Source: Dastarcus helophoroides
Lineage: Eukaryota; Arthropoda; Insecta; Coleoptera; Bothrideridae
DNA length: 64,000 bases
Assembly: GCA_028583605.1 (NCBI GenBank)
Contig: CM053332.1
Location: 23,998,692 to 24,062,691 of the forward strand
Direction: 5' to 3'
The notes beneath the pieces were generated by a model that worked only from the letters and a program-made list of their open reading frames with translations, was not told the DNA's origin and did not search any database. Below, piece by piece: positions 23,800-34,811 of this stretch (positions are counted from its first letter, which is position 1; every line of letters begins with the position of its first letter). The position numbers and the translations under genes were made by a program.

Positions 23800-24890
23800 C
23801 TTTTTTTAAGTTTAATCCGCTCGCAAAGGGTAATCCCATTATGCTTCCAAAGCACTGCGATTAGGATGCGGAAACAAGGATAGATGACGACGAACCGCCT
23901 TCTTAAACAAGGATAGGTTGTAATTTTTGGGGAAAATTCCTTTCGGTAACAAGTTTCGTAACTTGGAAGTTCTACAGAAAGAGGAGTCTCCGTAGACAGA
24001 AGTCCTCATTGTGTCAAGCTGGACCGCACAGGAATTTGCTGCCTCCGACTGTCTAGTACGCCTCAAGAATCTTGCCCTTGGGGGGATCAATCCTTTTAGT
24101 TCCTGCGAGCACCTTCTGTGATAATACTTGTAGAAAAGAGACAAGTCACCATCCATAAGCCTGTGCTCTAGTGTTTCGAGAAAATCTGTCAGACTCTCGT
24201 CATCAATTAGGCGAATCGCTCTTCTTTGAATTGAATCCAAGAGAGCTAAAGTGTGTTTTGGGACTGAACTCCAAACATGAGATCAGCATTGGCTAGTGTT
24301 GCCCTAATTTGAGCTTTGTATAGTGTTAATAGCTGATGAGATGTGAAGTACTTTTTAGCTCTAAAAAGAAAGCCTAGCTTCAGAGAGGCGGACTTGGCAA
24401 TGGCGCGCACGTGATCGTTCCAAGAGAAGTTAGTGCTCACATTCACTCCTAGGAAAGATAGATAAGATCCCATCGGAAGGATTTTACCATCCATTAGTAT
24501 GTTTGTTGCATTATCCATTGATGTTTTTTTAGAGAAAACCGCGGCCTGAGTTTTTGAAGCGTTGAAGTCGACCAAATTGTTCTTACCCCATTCCAGAATA
24601 ATCCCGAGATCCCGATTAATCATCTGTATCTGCTGTTCCCTTAGTTGATCTGAAGCAGCGATAGATAATGGATTGTCGGAGAAAAACGATGATACAAGGT
24701 TACTCTGCTGTTCCCTTAGTCGATCTGAAACAGCGATAGATAATGGATTGTCGGAGAAAAAAGATGATACAAGGTTACTATCATCTGCGTAGCTGTATAT
24801 AGGATTGGAAGTTGAAGCTAAGAGATCGTTTATGTGTAACAAAAATACAGTAGGAGACAGAACAGACCAGCTTAACGCGTCTAAAAAAGT
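23800..24890 (-). mobile_element. 5'-truncated non-LTR retrotransposon A (LINE, CR1/jockey-like)
   Basis: The minus strand encodes the C-terminal half of a reverse transcriptase: VLSPTVFLLHINDLL, then the catalytic SYADDSN box, thumb sequence FLGVNVSTNFSWNDHV, and the tail typical of jockey/CR1-group elements (DSIQRRAIRLIDD, then IPPRARFLRRTRQ). The part before the catalytic box is missing, so it is truncated at the 5' end. A single-base frameshift near 24246 separates the thumb from the tail. A 78-bp unit just after the catalytic box is tandemly duplicated. The element ends in a short A-tract on its own strand near 23800. Non-functional copy. Confidence 0.85.
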
Positions 24891-25360
24891 TTTCATTTCA
24901 ATTTTTTCTTCTAAATCACATGATCGTGCCGAATTTAGGGGGACAGAACTGGTCCCTGTAAAAGTTTAATCTAGCCCTGAAAACTTCTACTTAAATAATT
25001 ATTGATCCGTCAACTCATGTACGGAATATAACAGGTGTGTTTAACAATAACTTTTATAATATCGAGAATTAAAATATCAATGAACAATGACCGTGAAAGT
25101 CCGTACTAGCTAGATATAGTTAGATTATAACGCTATTCTATTTACTATTTTTAAATTCGTCGAATAACTTTTTTAAACTTTAGTCGCAACCGAAGGCTAA
25201 GTTTTCCGTAAATCAGATAAATTATCTCAAAAACAAAAGTTATTTTCCACTCGCTGATCCCCGCCTCTTTGTCTGCGCGAGGTCCAGTAACCTCATATTT
25301 TAGGGACGACAGGCAATTTTAATATCGATAAAAATACTAATATAAATATTGACTTATTCT

Positions 25361-25462
25361 TCATGGTGAACTCTTATTGACCGGAAATATTATGTTTATT
25401 AATTTTATTTAACATTTCTGGGCCGAAGAAATGTTAAATAAAATTAATAAACATAAATATTG
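25361..25462. mobile_element. MITE M1, hairpin form
   Basis: TTCATGGTGAACTCTTATTG and ACCGGAAATATTATG are followed by an immediate inverse of the inner arm (AACATTTCTGGGCCGAAG), giving a compact hairpin. Confidence 0.55.
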
Positions 25463-25619
25463 ACATAGACAAATATCGATAATCGAAAATATCGAACATT
25501 TTTGAATCGATATATTGAGAATCAACGACAAAAAATGATTGATCAAAAAAACTTTAAAATTTTTGTATTTTGAGGATGTTACTTTTGGTGACAAAAAAAG
25601 GTCCTCAATTTCTACATTT

Positions 25620-25735
25620 CATTTTACAACAAGAATCGACAATATCGATAATATCATATCGATATCTATAATATCGATATTTTTGTATCGATAATATCAA
25701 TAATATCGGTCGACCGATATATCGTTGCAAATTTA
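25620..25735. repeat. ATATCGAT-rich simple repeat
   Basis: Irregular AATATCGATA words, including palindromes such as ATATCGATAT and GGTCGACCGATATATCG. No gene. Confidence 0.7.
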
Positions 25736-26838
25736 CTCATCTCATATTTCACAATAGTAAAATATCTCGAATGTATGGACCTTGGTGTTTAAATTTATCT
25801 CCAAACGCAGATCAACATAAATAAAAATTTGTGCTGTGCCTTACATCTGACCCAAATAGTGAATTTATGTTCGTAGTTTTCACCTTAAGTTGGATCCACA
25901 TCAATAAATACTACCAAGTATTACATACATGAATGAATAAAAATTTGTCTTGTGTTGTATTTGTCACATGAAGTTAAATTTGTCATGTGTTGTATTTGTC
26001 ACATAAAGTTAGGTTATATCCGCACGGTAAATCAGCGCCACGGTTTCTACATTGTATTTAAAGAGTTTAGGACGCAGACGCACACAAACAAAAAGTTCGA
26101 ATATAGCGTGATAATTTTGAAATTATCAGGAAAAACAATCATTTCACCACTTCAGTTAGAATTTATCACAAAAACACTGCACTGCACAATCACTTATTAA
26201 TAAACCCTTTATGAAATACCACTCAAAATAAGCCTAGATACTTTACTTTTTGTTTACGAATTTACAAACGCGCGTCAATCAAAAGTTTGATTCTTCAGTT
26301 TGAACATAAAAACTCAGCTGGCTAACGCCTTTAAGTATAGTACGGTGGATAGTCCATTTCAAATAAACCTACATAAAAGTCGTGAAGTATTAAATGTACC
26401 TTTAGAAATGTAACTAAAAAAATTACTAGAGCCAAAGCTAACTTCACACGTAAACATTTTGATGATTTAATGTTTTCGACCAATAAGAGTCCACCATGAA
26501 GAATTTTGATGATTGATGTACTGCCTATATTTCAGGGGTTGTTTGCCACAAATAATCGGAATAAATCTTTTCCACATTACTTTTATGACTATTACTTACA
26601 ATTGAATAATTTTCAGCAGGAATCGACATCAAATATAAAAACATCATTCTTAAAACAACCGGCAACAAATTAAAATATTAGCGATATTTAGGTTAGAATT
26701 TTAAGAACAGAAAACACCAGAAATGTCATAGCGCTGCCACACGACCATATCTAAATATCACTAGTTCTTGTTGTTGCCACTACAAAATTAAGAGTCTGCA
26801 GCCTACTTTTATGCAGATTTATTTGAAATGGATTATAA

Positions 26839-27763
26839 CAGCGTTTCCCAAATGGTGGGTCGCTATCCGGTACCGGGCCACGAAAATAAAATATCGGGTC
26901 GCAGAATTGTCTTCATATTCGCAAATAGTTAATATTTATGTTCTTCATATTTGCAAATAATTAATATTTATGCACTAAAATACTTAAAAGCAGTGTTTTA
27001 GTGGGTCGCGAAGAGGCAGTATCAGACAATCGAGCCAGGACCAGTGTTGCCAACCGTAGCAGAATTCTGCTACAGTAGCAGAATTTTGATGCTCATAGCA
27101 TGTAGCCGGATAGTTTTTTTAAATTAGAAAGATTGTAACGGGATTTTGCTAAAATCTCTAATTCGGACATAATATGCATGTATATCTAATTTGAATATTT
27201 CAGTACCTGTACAATCAACATAAACCCAAATAACGTAGTGCAGTTCTTTTCTCTTAAGCTATAAATTGTATATTGTTGTTAATTTTGATTAGTGGAATAG
27301 CTTTTAGGCAGGATACTGGATTCTTTTAATATATTGCATAGAGAAACTTCTGACTGTTTTATTAAAAATTATTATTGATTGACATTTGACATTTTTAGCA
27401 AACATAGAACAATGCAAAGCCAACCTAAAGAAGGTAAATAGTTCTAATATTGATTTGGCATTTCGCAACATATATTTTATTTTTGTTAAGCAGTTAGTTT
27501 CATTCTGCAAATCCAGACAAAAAAATGTTTTACTTGATTGACAATGAACTTCTTTCCGTTGCTAATCAAACAACTATTGTTGTGTCGTAAGGGAAAAGAT
27601 CCGCCGTGCGTACCATATGTGTAACAACTTTGTTTATAAAAGATTCAAGAGTGGACAGCAGGTTTTGCGCACAAATAGCAGGATTTTTTGTTCGCCGTGA
27701 CAGAAATAGATATTTTCGGGTTGGCAACACTGGCCAGGACAAAAAAAAGTTTGGCAAACACTG
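26839..27763. mobile_element. hAT-like element N4 with a nested hAT
   Basis: Outer ends are CAGCGTTTCCCAAA and, inverted, CAGTGTTTGCCAAAC. Flanks GATTATAA / GACTATAC match at six of eight, as expected of an old insertion. Includes GGGTCGC words typical of this hAT type. Interrupted at 27042-27732. Confidence 0.7.
27042..27732. mobile_element. hAT-like element N5 nested in N4
   Basis: Ends are CAGTGTTGCCAACC at both sides (inverted), with a perfect 8-bp duplication GCCAGGAC (27034-27041, 27733-27740). 691 bp; no recognisable transposase. Confidence 0.9.
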
Positions 27764-28998
27764 GACTATACGTTTCAATATCGGCAAAACCTTCGAGGCG
27801 CACTGAAGTAAATTCAAATTTTATTTAATTAAGAGTTTGTTATCTCAATTTTTAAATTCATATTCAGAATATCTTACAAATACCTATTATACATCTAGAC
27901 GGTCTACGATTAGGCGACATTTTAAAAAAAAAGACATGTCCTCAAAACTTATTTGTGATTGCCATCTATGAAACTGGAGAGCAAGAAGTATATATTTTGT
28001 CCTAATTTATTTTCATCATGTAAGTATGCACATATGTTTAATAATCGAGATAATCATTTACCATAAATTGTTAAATTTGCCATTTTTAATCCGCATCAGG
28101 TAAAATAAGAAACATGCTTTCTTCTACATAAAATAGAAAAAAGTCAAATATGCATGCCGAATGTTGACATTTCCTGTGCAACCGTTCTACTTTTGTGTCA
28201 GTTCTCCTGCATTTTAGTGCCATTGTGACGGTGACGGTTTTTTCGTGAGCATATTCCGCGTAAAATTTATTGTTTATTCGCGCCAAGTAATTACAAATTA
28301 AGTAAGTAAGTAAGTCTTTCATTAGCAAATTATTATTATTTTGGGAGTTTATCAAACTCGTTAACAGAAATCTCGCAAATATAAACATAACCAAAGAACA
28401 TATCAGAACTAATTTAATATTTGACGTTATCTGGGATCTGCCAGGGTGACGCTCGTGAGGTTGGCTCATTTGCATCTCTGTTTGACATTTAGAATTTAGC
28501 CTGAAAATGACGTAACATCTAAAATTTTCGTGACCTAGATTTTTAATAATTTTTTTAAGCGATTAATTAACGTGCAGGGGGTAGCAGTGTGTTAGATGTA
28601 TTACATGTAGTTCAGTTTATTAATTTTATAATTTATTTTTTATTCCGTAGACGATCAGGTGTGAATTCAGAACCAGAACTCCGGTGCCTACAGCCAAGAT
28701 GGCAGAAGCGAAACTACTCAACTGTCGCGCGCTGACAGCGTGCTTATTCAGATTTGCTTTTGAATACCGCAAAGATTAAGCTTTTCAGATTAATTAAATA
28801 TAATCATGAAATGCATGTGCTTAAACTTTATACACATGTGACATAGTATAAAGACTTCCATTGAACTTGCATTGGTGGGAGTGTCTGTTTATTTTCCTTT
28901 TTTGGTCTCTTTTAAGAACGCTGAAAATTGAAAGATGTTCAGCGATCAGCGTATTCAGTGTCTTCATTTCATCTACAAGATAATATAAAATTATTGCA
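27764..28998. other. Gene-free stretch; possible short exon near 28650
   Basis: An acceptor-like TTTTTTATTCCGTAG precedes AAGATGGCAGAAGCG at 28697, which opens only 26 codons without a donor. The AAGATGGC word resembles a short-leader start context. Not convincing as a gene. Confidence 0.25.
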
Positions 28999-29104
28999 TG
29001 TTATCTGTTCGAAAATTAAAACTTCGCGAATTGTAAACACTATTTCAAACCTATTTTGGAACACAGTTAAGATTCACTTAAGTATCTAACTATCTGACTA
29101 ACTA

Positions 29105-32100
29105 GATTAGATTAGATTATATATGGGTCGTTTCGTGTTTTTCTTCGTCCACCCCGCACCTCGACCTAAGGAGATCTTTTGTGCATACCCTGATCTATGT
29201 AGTTCCCAGCTTCAAACTCTTGTAGAAGTTTATTATGGACCTGGGATTGAGTTTTCCCACATCTGAGGGGTCTAAGGACGCCCATCCAAATTGGACGTGC
29301 CCTTTGGGCGCAAGCGCATCGCACTTGCATAGCACATGTTCTGCAGCTTCTGCGCCAAAGCGACATAGGTCGGTTTCGCCTGACCCATTTTCTTGAGGTG
29401 GTACCTTATAGGGCAATGTCCTGTTAAGAGGCCGGTTAGGATCCTCAATTTGGATTTGCTGAGTTCTAAGTAGACCTTTGTCTTTTCAAGCATTCCAGAT
29501 ATGAATCTTTTCGCCTGCCGTAGTCCTGGATATAATCTCCAGCGGGAGATTCTTGACTTTGTTTCCCTTTTTTTGACCTCATTGTTGATTTGACTTTTGG
29601 AGAAACCAAAAGCCGGTTCAGGTTCAAGAAATGATGATGCAGATCCTTCTCTAGCGAGTTGGTTCGCATCTTCATTTCCTTGTATTCATTTGTGCCCTGA
29701 CACACACTTAAGGCTGATCCTGTTGTGTTTAGCCAGTTGCTTTAACGTTTGTTGACAGTCCCAAACTAGTTTGGATTTGACAAGGCAGCTGCTGAGGCCT
29801 TTTATTGCCGCTTGGTTGTCAGGATTAATGTAGATCTTTGTTCCTTTCAGGTTTCTTCGAAGACACTCGTAGGCGCAGAGTTCTATTGCATGTATTTCAG
29901 TCTGAAAGACAGTTGGGTCTTTTTCCAAGGCTTTAGAAAACCTATAGTTAGGGCCATAAATTCCCACTCCAGTCCCATGTGCTGTCTTTGATTCATCTGT
30001 AAACCAGATGGATAATTTGTGTGTTTCCTCAGGTACTGATTGAGCGTCAGTGTGGCTATCTAAGTCCACCTCAAAGGAATGATCAAATTCGTACCTGGAT
30101 TGCATATAATCAATCGACTTTGCTAAAATCACTAGGCTATATTCCTTGAGGATTCCCATGTGACCAGCGAAGTCTTCTTTAAATTGTTTTAATTGCAGTA
30201 ATCTTGAGGCTCCTTTGATCGCTTCCCTCTTCACTAAAAGGTGGAGAGGAGTTAGACCTAGCATTGCCTCCATTGCTGCTGTTGGGCAGGTGTTTATTGC
30301 GCCTGTTATGCCCAGACATGCATACCTTTGAACTATGTTCAGTTGGTTTTGTGTTGTCTTTTTCATTATTTTTGACCACCATACTAAAGAAGCGTATGTG
30401 ATCAGGGGTGTAGTTATCATCCTATATGACCAATAGATCATTTTCGGTTTCAGACCTCAGGTTTTGCTGCACAATCTGCGGCATGTCCAGAACGCTGTCG
30501 TGGCTCGCTTGATTATTCTAGTCAAATGAGGATTCCAGGTGAGCTTTTGGTCTAGGACTATTCCTAGATATTTAGTCTCACTTGAGAAGTTGAGTTGAAC
30601 TCCATTTATAGTGGAAGCTGTTAGATTTAGCTTGCTTCTCTTCGTGAAAGAAATTATAATTGTTTTATTTTGGGTTTATTTGGGTATTGCTTCAACGCCC
30701 AAGTAATGCAGTATATTTAGGAGGTCATCAACCATGATGGACCACAGCAGTGGAGATAAAACACCTCCTTGGGGACAATCCCTTGCTGCGCTCACTGTGA
30801 CTGGATCACTGCCTAAGGTTGCTTTGATCCTCCTACCATCTAACATGGAGACAATCCAGACGATGGTAGGTTTCTCAAAACCTTTTTTAATAGCTGCTGC
30901 TTTTATGGATTCATATGAGGTATTATCAAAAGCACCCTTTATGTCTATAAATCCACAAAGAGCTATTTATTTGTTTGAGTGTGCACTTTTTATCTTTTTG
31001 ACAAAATTGTGTAAGGCTGTCTCTGTGGATTTGCCTTCTTGATAGGCAAATTGATTATCATGAAGCGGATTCTTTGACAGTACTTCGCTGCTAATGTGTT
31101 GGTTCATAATTTTCTCCATTGTTTTAAGGAGAAATGACGTTAGACTAATGGGTCTATATGATTTAGGCTGCGCAGACGGTCGTTTGCCTGCCTTTGGTAT
31201 ATAGACCACCACATTTACGTCTCTCCAGCTTATTGGAATGTAGCTTAACGTGTAACTAGCTTTGAAAATTGTAGCTAGTTGATTTATAAGTTCCATTATG
31301 CCGTATTGTAGTAGGACTGGGAAGATTTTATCTTCTGGTGATTTATAGGGCTCGAAGGAATTCACCGCCCATTTTATCTTATTTTTTGTAAATATTTTCC
31401 CCGCCAGGCTTTTTACTCGTTTGTAGGGGCGTAAATGGCCCCCAACAAACGCAGCACTGTTGTGGGTATTTCCAATTTCTACAGATCCCGGAAAGTGAGT
31501 TCGCATAAGCAACCTTACACTTTCCAGGCAGTTCTTGGTGTAACTTCCGTCTTGGTGTTGGAGAAGACCTATTTCATTGGAGTGATCTTTGGATAGGATT
31601 TTCTGGAGTTGCATTGACTGAGGCACATCTGTAATCTCCTCACAAAAGCTTCTTCATGAATTCCTTTTAGATCTTCTAAGCTCTTTGTTGTATTATGTTA
31701 AGGCTTTTTTGTATTCGCTCCAGTTATTGGTGCGTTTAACCTTATTGAACAGTTTTCTCGTTTCAGCTCTTAATTTGCTGAGTGTCCTGTTCCACCAGGA
31801 TGTTGATTTATGTGCAACCCTTTGCTTTACTGGACGGCTGTGCTCATAACTGTTTATTATGAGAGCTCTCACTTCGTTAGCATACAATTCTAAATCATCA
31901 ACCGTTTCAATTGAGCAGTTGAGAACATTAATTTCCGATTTAAGTTTGGTTCTGTATAGATCCCAATCAGTCAATTTGGGGTTTCTATAGGTTTGTTCCA
32001 ACCGAACATCAAACTAGTTTGCAACCGTCCGGTGCATGTGCATTCAAAATTTACCGTTCCAACCAAGTGCAAACTCCAACCCAACTGGCAGTCCGGTGTT

Positions 32101-32710
32101 CCAACAGTGCTCTGACTAGTTCGTGAATTGATTTGTGATCAGTCAGAACAGTCAGCAGCCGAGAGCTTGTACTGGCAGTTGGGAACATGCGCAATAAATA
32201 ATCGATAAGCGGTATCTAATTTCTCAGCTGTTATTTGTCAATACGATTGTTAGATGTTTTGATCTTGTCGGAGCAAATGTAAATTGTGTTGTTAAGTTCT
32301 TAATTCTATTTTTCATCCACTATATTTGCTCAAAAATAATAAAAATGAATTTCGTAGAGGGATTTATATGTGATGAAGATTTATTTTCATCGCTTTCGAT
32401 TGAGACAGACGGCGAAGACCAGGGGTTTTCCGAGAAATCCCAAAGTGCGTTCCAACGTGTACAATCCCAAACCAGTCGGAGTGTAATACGGAATGCACGC
32501 ATGCGTACGAACTAGTTCATGAATTAGTCGGAAACTAATCAGAAATGTTCGGTTGGAACAAACCTTATATTCACTGAAGGCATTTACTTCAGCCTCTATA
32601 TCGAACCGGATATGTCTATGGTCCGACATTGAGGTTTCATCTGAAACATGCCAGTTCTTTATATGGTTACTAATTGTCGTGCTCGCGAAGGTTAGGTCTA
32701 GTACCTCTTG
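29105..32710 (-). mobile_element. Degraded non-LTR retrotransposon B with endonuclease, RT and RNase H (I/LOA-like)
   Basis: Reading the minus strand from 32710: the end of an apurinic-type endonuclease (EVLDLTFASTTISNHIK, then WHVSDETSMSDHRHIRF with the SDH catalytic motif), a linker, reverse-transcriptase N-terminal motifs (AVNSFEPYKSPEDKIFP, KSYRPISLTSFLLK), a damaged central RT around 30450-30960, an RNase H domain (WFTDESK, TEIHAIEL, NPDNQAAIKG), and a C-terminal GLLTGHCPIRYHLKKMG segment. Several frameshifts and stops break it. It ends in a TAATC-repeat tail near 29105. A 13-bp direct repeat, ATCTGACTAACTA, flanks it (29092-29104 and 32711-32723) as the target duplication. The domain set fits the RNase H-bearing I/LOA group. 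A DNA element is inserted at 31989-32565. The endonuclease N-terminus is missing. Confidence 0.88.
31989..32565. mobile_element. Harbinger-like non-autonomous DNA transposon nested in LINE B
   Basis: The element has perfect 21-bp terminal inverted repeats starting AGGTTTGTTCCAACCG. It is flanked by the 3-bp duplication TAT. Removing it restores the LINE reading frame (SEYRNPKLTDWDLY). A 3-bp duplication fits PIF/Harbinger elements, although their usual target is TWA. A 56-codon open frame from 32345 (MNFVEGFICDEDLFSSL) may be a relic of a transposon gene or chance. Confidence 0.8.
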
Positions 32711-32748
32711 ATCTGACTAACTAACTGACTATCCGACTAACTTGACTG

Positions 32749-33107
32749 CAGGGCCGATTCTAGGGTTTTGAGCACCCCGGGCGCCCTTTCGTATAAGAAT
32801 ATGAAATTTACTGAAAATTTAAAAAAAAATAGTAAAAAAGGCAAAAAATCAAAATTACACGATAAAGAACTGCGTAAAAATGTATTTATTTGAAAAATAA
32901 TGCAATAGTTATTTACTTAAACTGATGCAACATATGGAATAGCATAACGAGCGCATTTGAAGTTCGAGCGAAAAAATCGATGTCTCATGAAAAATGGTCA
33001 ATTTTAATTAATAAAATCTAAGAAATAATGAATGTAAAAAATACTTTATTTTTTATATCGGCGCCCCGGGCAGTCGCCCGGCTTGCCCGCCCCTTTATCC
33101 GGCGCTG
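32749..33107. mobile_element. hAT-like MITE with CAGNGCCG ends
   Basis: The ends are CAGGGCCGATTCTAGGG and, inverted, CAGCGCCGGATAAAGGG. GC-rich subterminal CCCGGGCG words surround an AT-rich core. A perfect 8-bp target duplication, CTTGACTG, flanks it (32741-32748 and 33108-33115). It interrupts the solo LTR that begins at 28999. No coding capacity. Confidence 0.85.
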
Positions 33108-33330
33108 CTTGACTGACTAACTGAGGAAAAGACGACCGCGTATTTGTACCGTTTCGGTTTTCTAGAACGGATCTCCGTTCAGATAAGATCGCTTGCGGAA
33201 ACGTCTGGGGCGCTTATCTGTCCTATGATTCATTCTTGCGGCCGCTTCCCAATATCAAATGTTTCCAGAGAGTTCTTTACACTGCACAATCATTAATACA
33301 AATTTTATAACTACATTTTGTTTTCTAACA

Positions 33331-34811
33331 ATGACCTATTCTTGGGCTTTTTTTTCAGAGTTACTGAGGCGAGCGATAATATTTGGATTTCGAAACTTAT
33401 GACAATTTTCATCTGATATTTATTTATTTATTTACTCATTCCAACAGACTTAAGTCTAAAATGGAAATGGTGGTATGGCTGACGAATGTTTTATTCCAAA
33501 ATTTTGAAAATGTGTCTGTCGTGAAAGTATACAAAAAAATTGGCCTTTAAGAAAATGAAAACAAAATCGGTGGCGTCCTAGAATTTATTACATAAATATT
33601 GCGGATCGGCAGAAAGATGAATGAACTCCGTATATGTGTGTGTACATAGATAGAATATTATACAATGCAGCTATGACGTAAGATGTAATTTCTAACGGAA
33701 ATAATTTATAATGAGAAAGTAATTATGTTAACGAATACTGTGAATATGTAGATTAAGGTATGTACCTTGGATATAAATGTGTGAAAGAGAGAATTCAACT
33801 TTCATAAATCACCAAATTTTCAGATTCAAGCAGAACCGTGACATAAAAATGGTAATAAAAAAACGTTAATTGTACTCGTCGAAGGATAACTTTGTGTAAT
33901 AGGTTTCTTGATTTTCTCAGAACGATCATTATTTGCTAATTAGCGATTACATTAGAGTCACTTAAATTAACCTAATATATTGCAAGCAATCTCAAGAAAT
34001 ACAGATATTAGTGGATAATTAAAATATTTAGGTTAAGAATGAATTGCAATGGTTAACAATGGGCGATTAATTTAAAATGGGACATTCTGCAATTCATCAA
34101 CAAACGAGATAATAAACGTTTGGTGTCAAGGGGACGAAATTACACTTTTCGTCCAATTTAGCCGCAGCAACATACAATGCAATGGTTGGGAAGCCTTTAA
34201 TCGAAATTTGAAAATAGTGTCCTTCATTTATTAGAATTACTTGTCATTCATTACTCTGGTTGAATCCACGCTCTCCAGAATTACTACTTATCTTGTTAAT
34301 AACTGTAAAACACTATTTTTGATGGAACGGACTAGTCCTTGGTTATCTTCAAAAATTGAAATACAGAACTTGTCCCCTGAAACCAGGTTTCAATTTAAGT
34401 GTCAGAAGTGGGGTAATGAATTTCGCATTCATAATATTAATAGTTATTGGCGTTTTCTAGACTAATCTGCGGTGAATTAAGAAAATAAGACTTGATTTCG
34501 GAAATGATATGATTAATAGATGTTTCGTGGAGGTGTTTAATCATGAGGGGGCGGTTTGGTAACATTCCTAAGGGAATAAAATTTTGTGATAACTGTATCT
34601 TACGTTAATATAAGAGCATGTGAACGGATGTAAAAAGTAACAACTCTTGTTATCAACCAAAGGAATTATAAAATTCTTTTACAAATCGAAGGCAACAACG
34701 AACTATCGATCGCCCCAAACTAATCTAATAAGCAATATGGCATACACACATCTGATGTGGCCCTTTTATTGTAGTATAGCTAGATAGCGTTCTCTTTTAT
34801 GTCAGACGATC
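33331..34811. other. Region upstream of ALKBH2
   Basis: No gene; one family F fragment. A TCAGACG word lies about ten bases before the ALKBH2 start codon and could be a promoter initiator. Confidence 0.35.
34322..34400. repeat. Hairpin family F, left arm only
   Basis: GGAACGGACTAGTCCTTGG and TTGTCCCCTGAAACCAGG without the return arm. Upstream of ALKBH2. Confidence 0.65.

Larger units (their letters stand above)
24960..26838. other. Gene-free stretch with scattered repeat pieces
   Basis: Holds the M1 hairpin, the ATATCGAT repeat, an M1 fragment near 26470 and a doubled CATGTGTTGTATTTGTCAC word near 25985. No gene. Confidence 0.4.
28999..33330 (-). mobile_element. Solo LTR split by two later insertions
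   Basis: LTR pieces at 28999-29104, 32711-32748 and 33108-33330 read as one reverse-oriented copy of the window's dominant LTR family. It is interrupted by LINE B (29105-32710) and by a hAT MITE (32749-33107). The first piece is more diverged than the others. No clear 4-bp duplication remains at the outer ends. Confidence 0.65.

Noticed and set aside
28086..28475. 129-codon minus-strand frame
   Set aside because: No domain, signal peptide or splice context, and strongly AT-driven composition.
30734..31042. Plus-strand 102-codon frame
   Set aside because: Antisense of the reverse transcriptase of LINE B.
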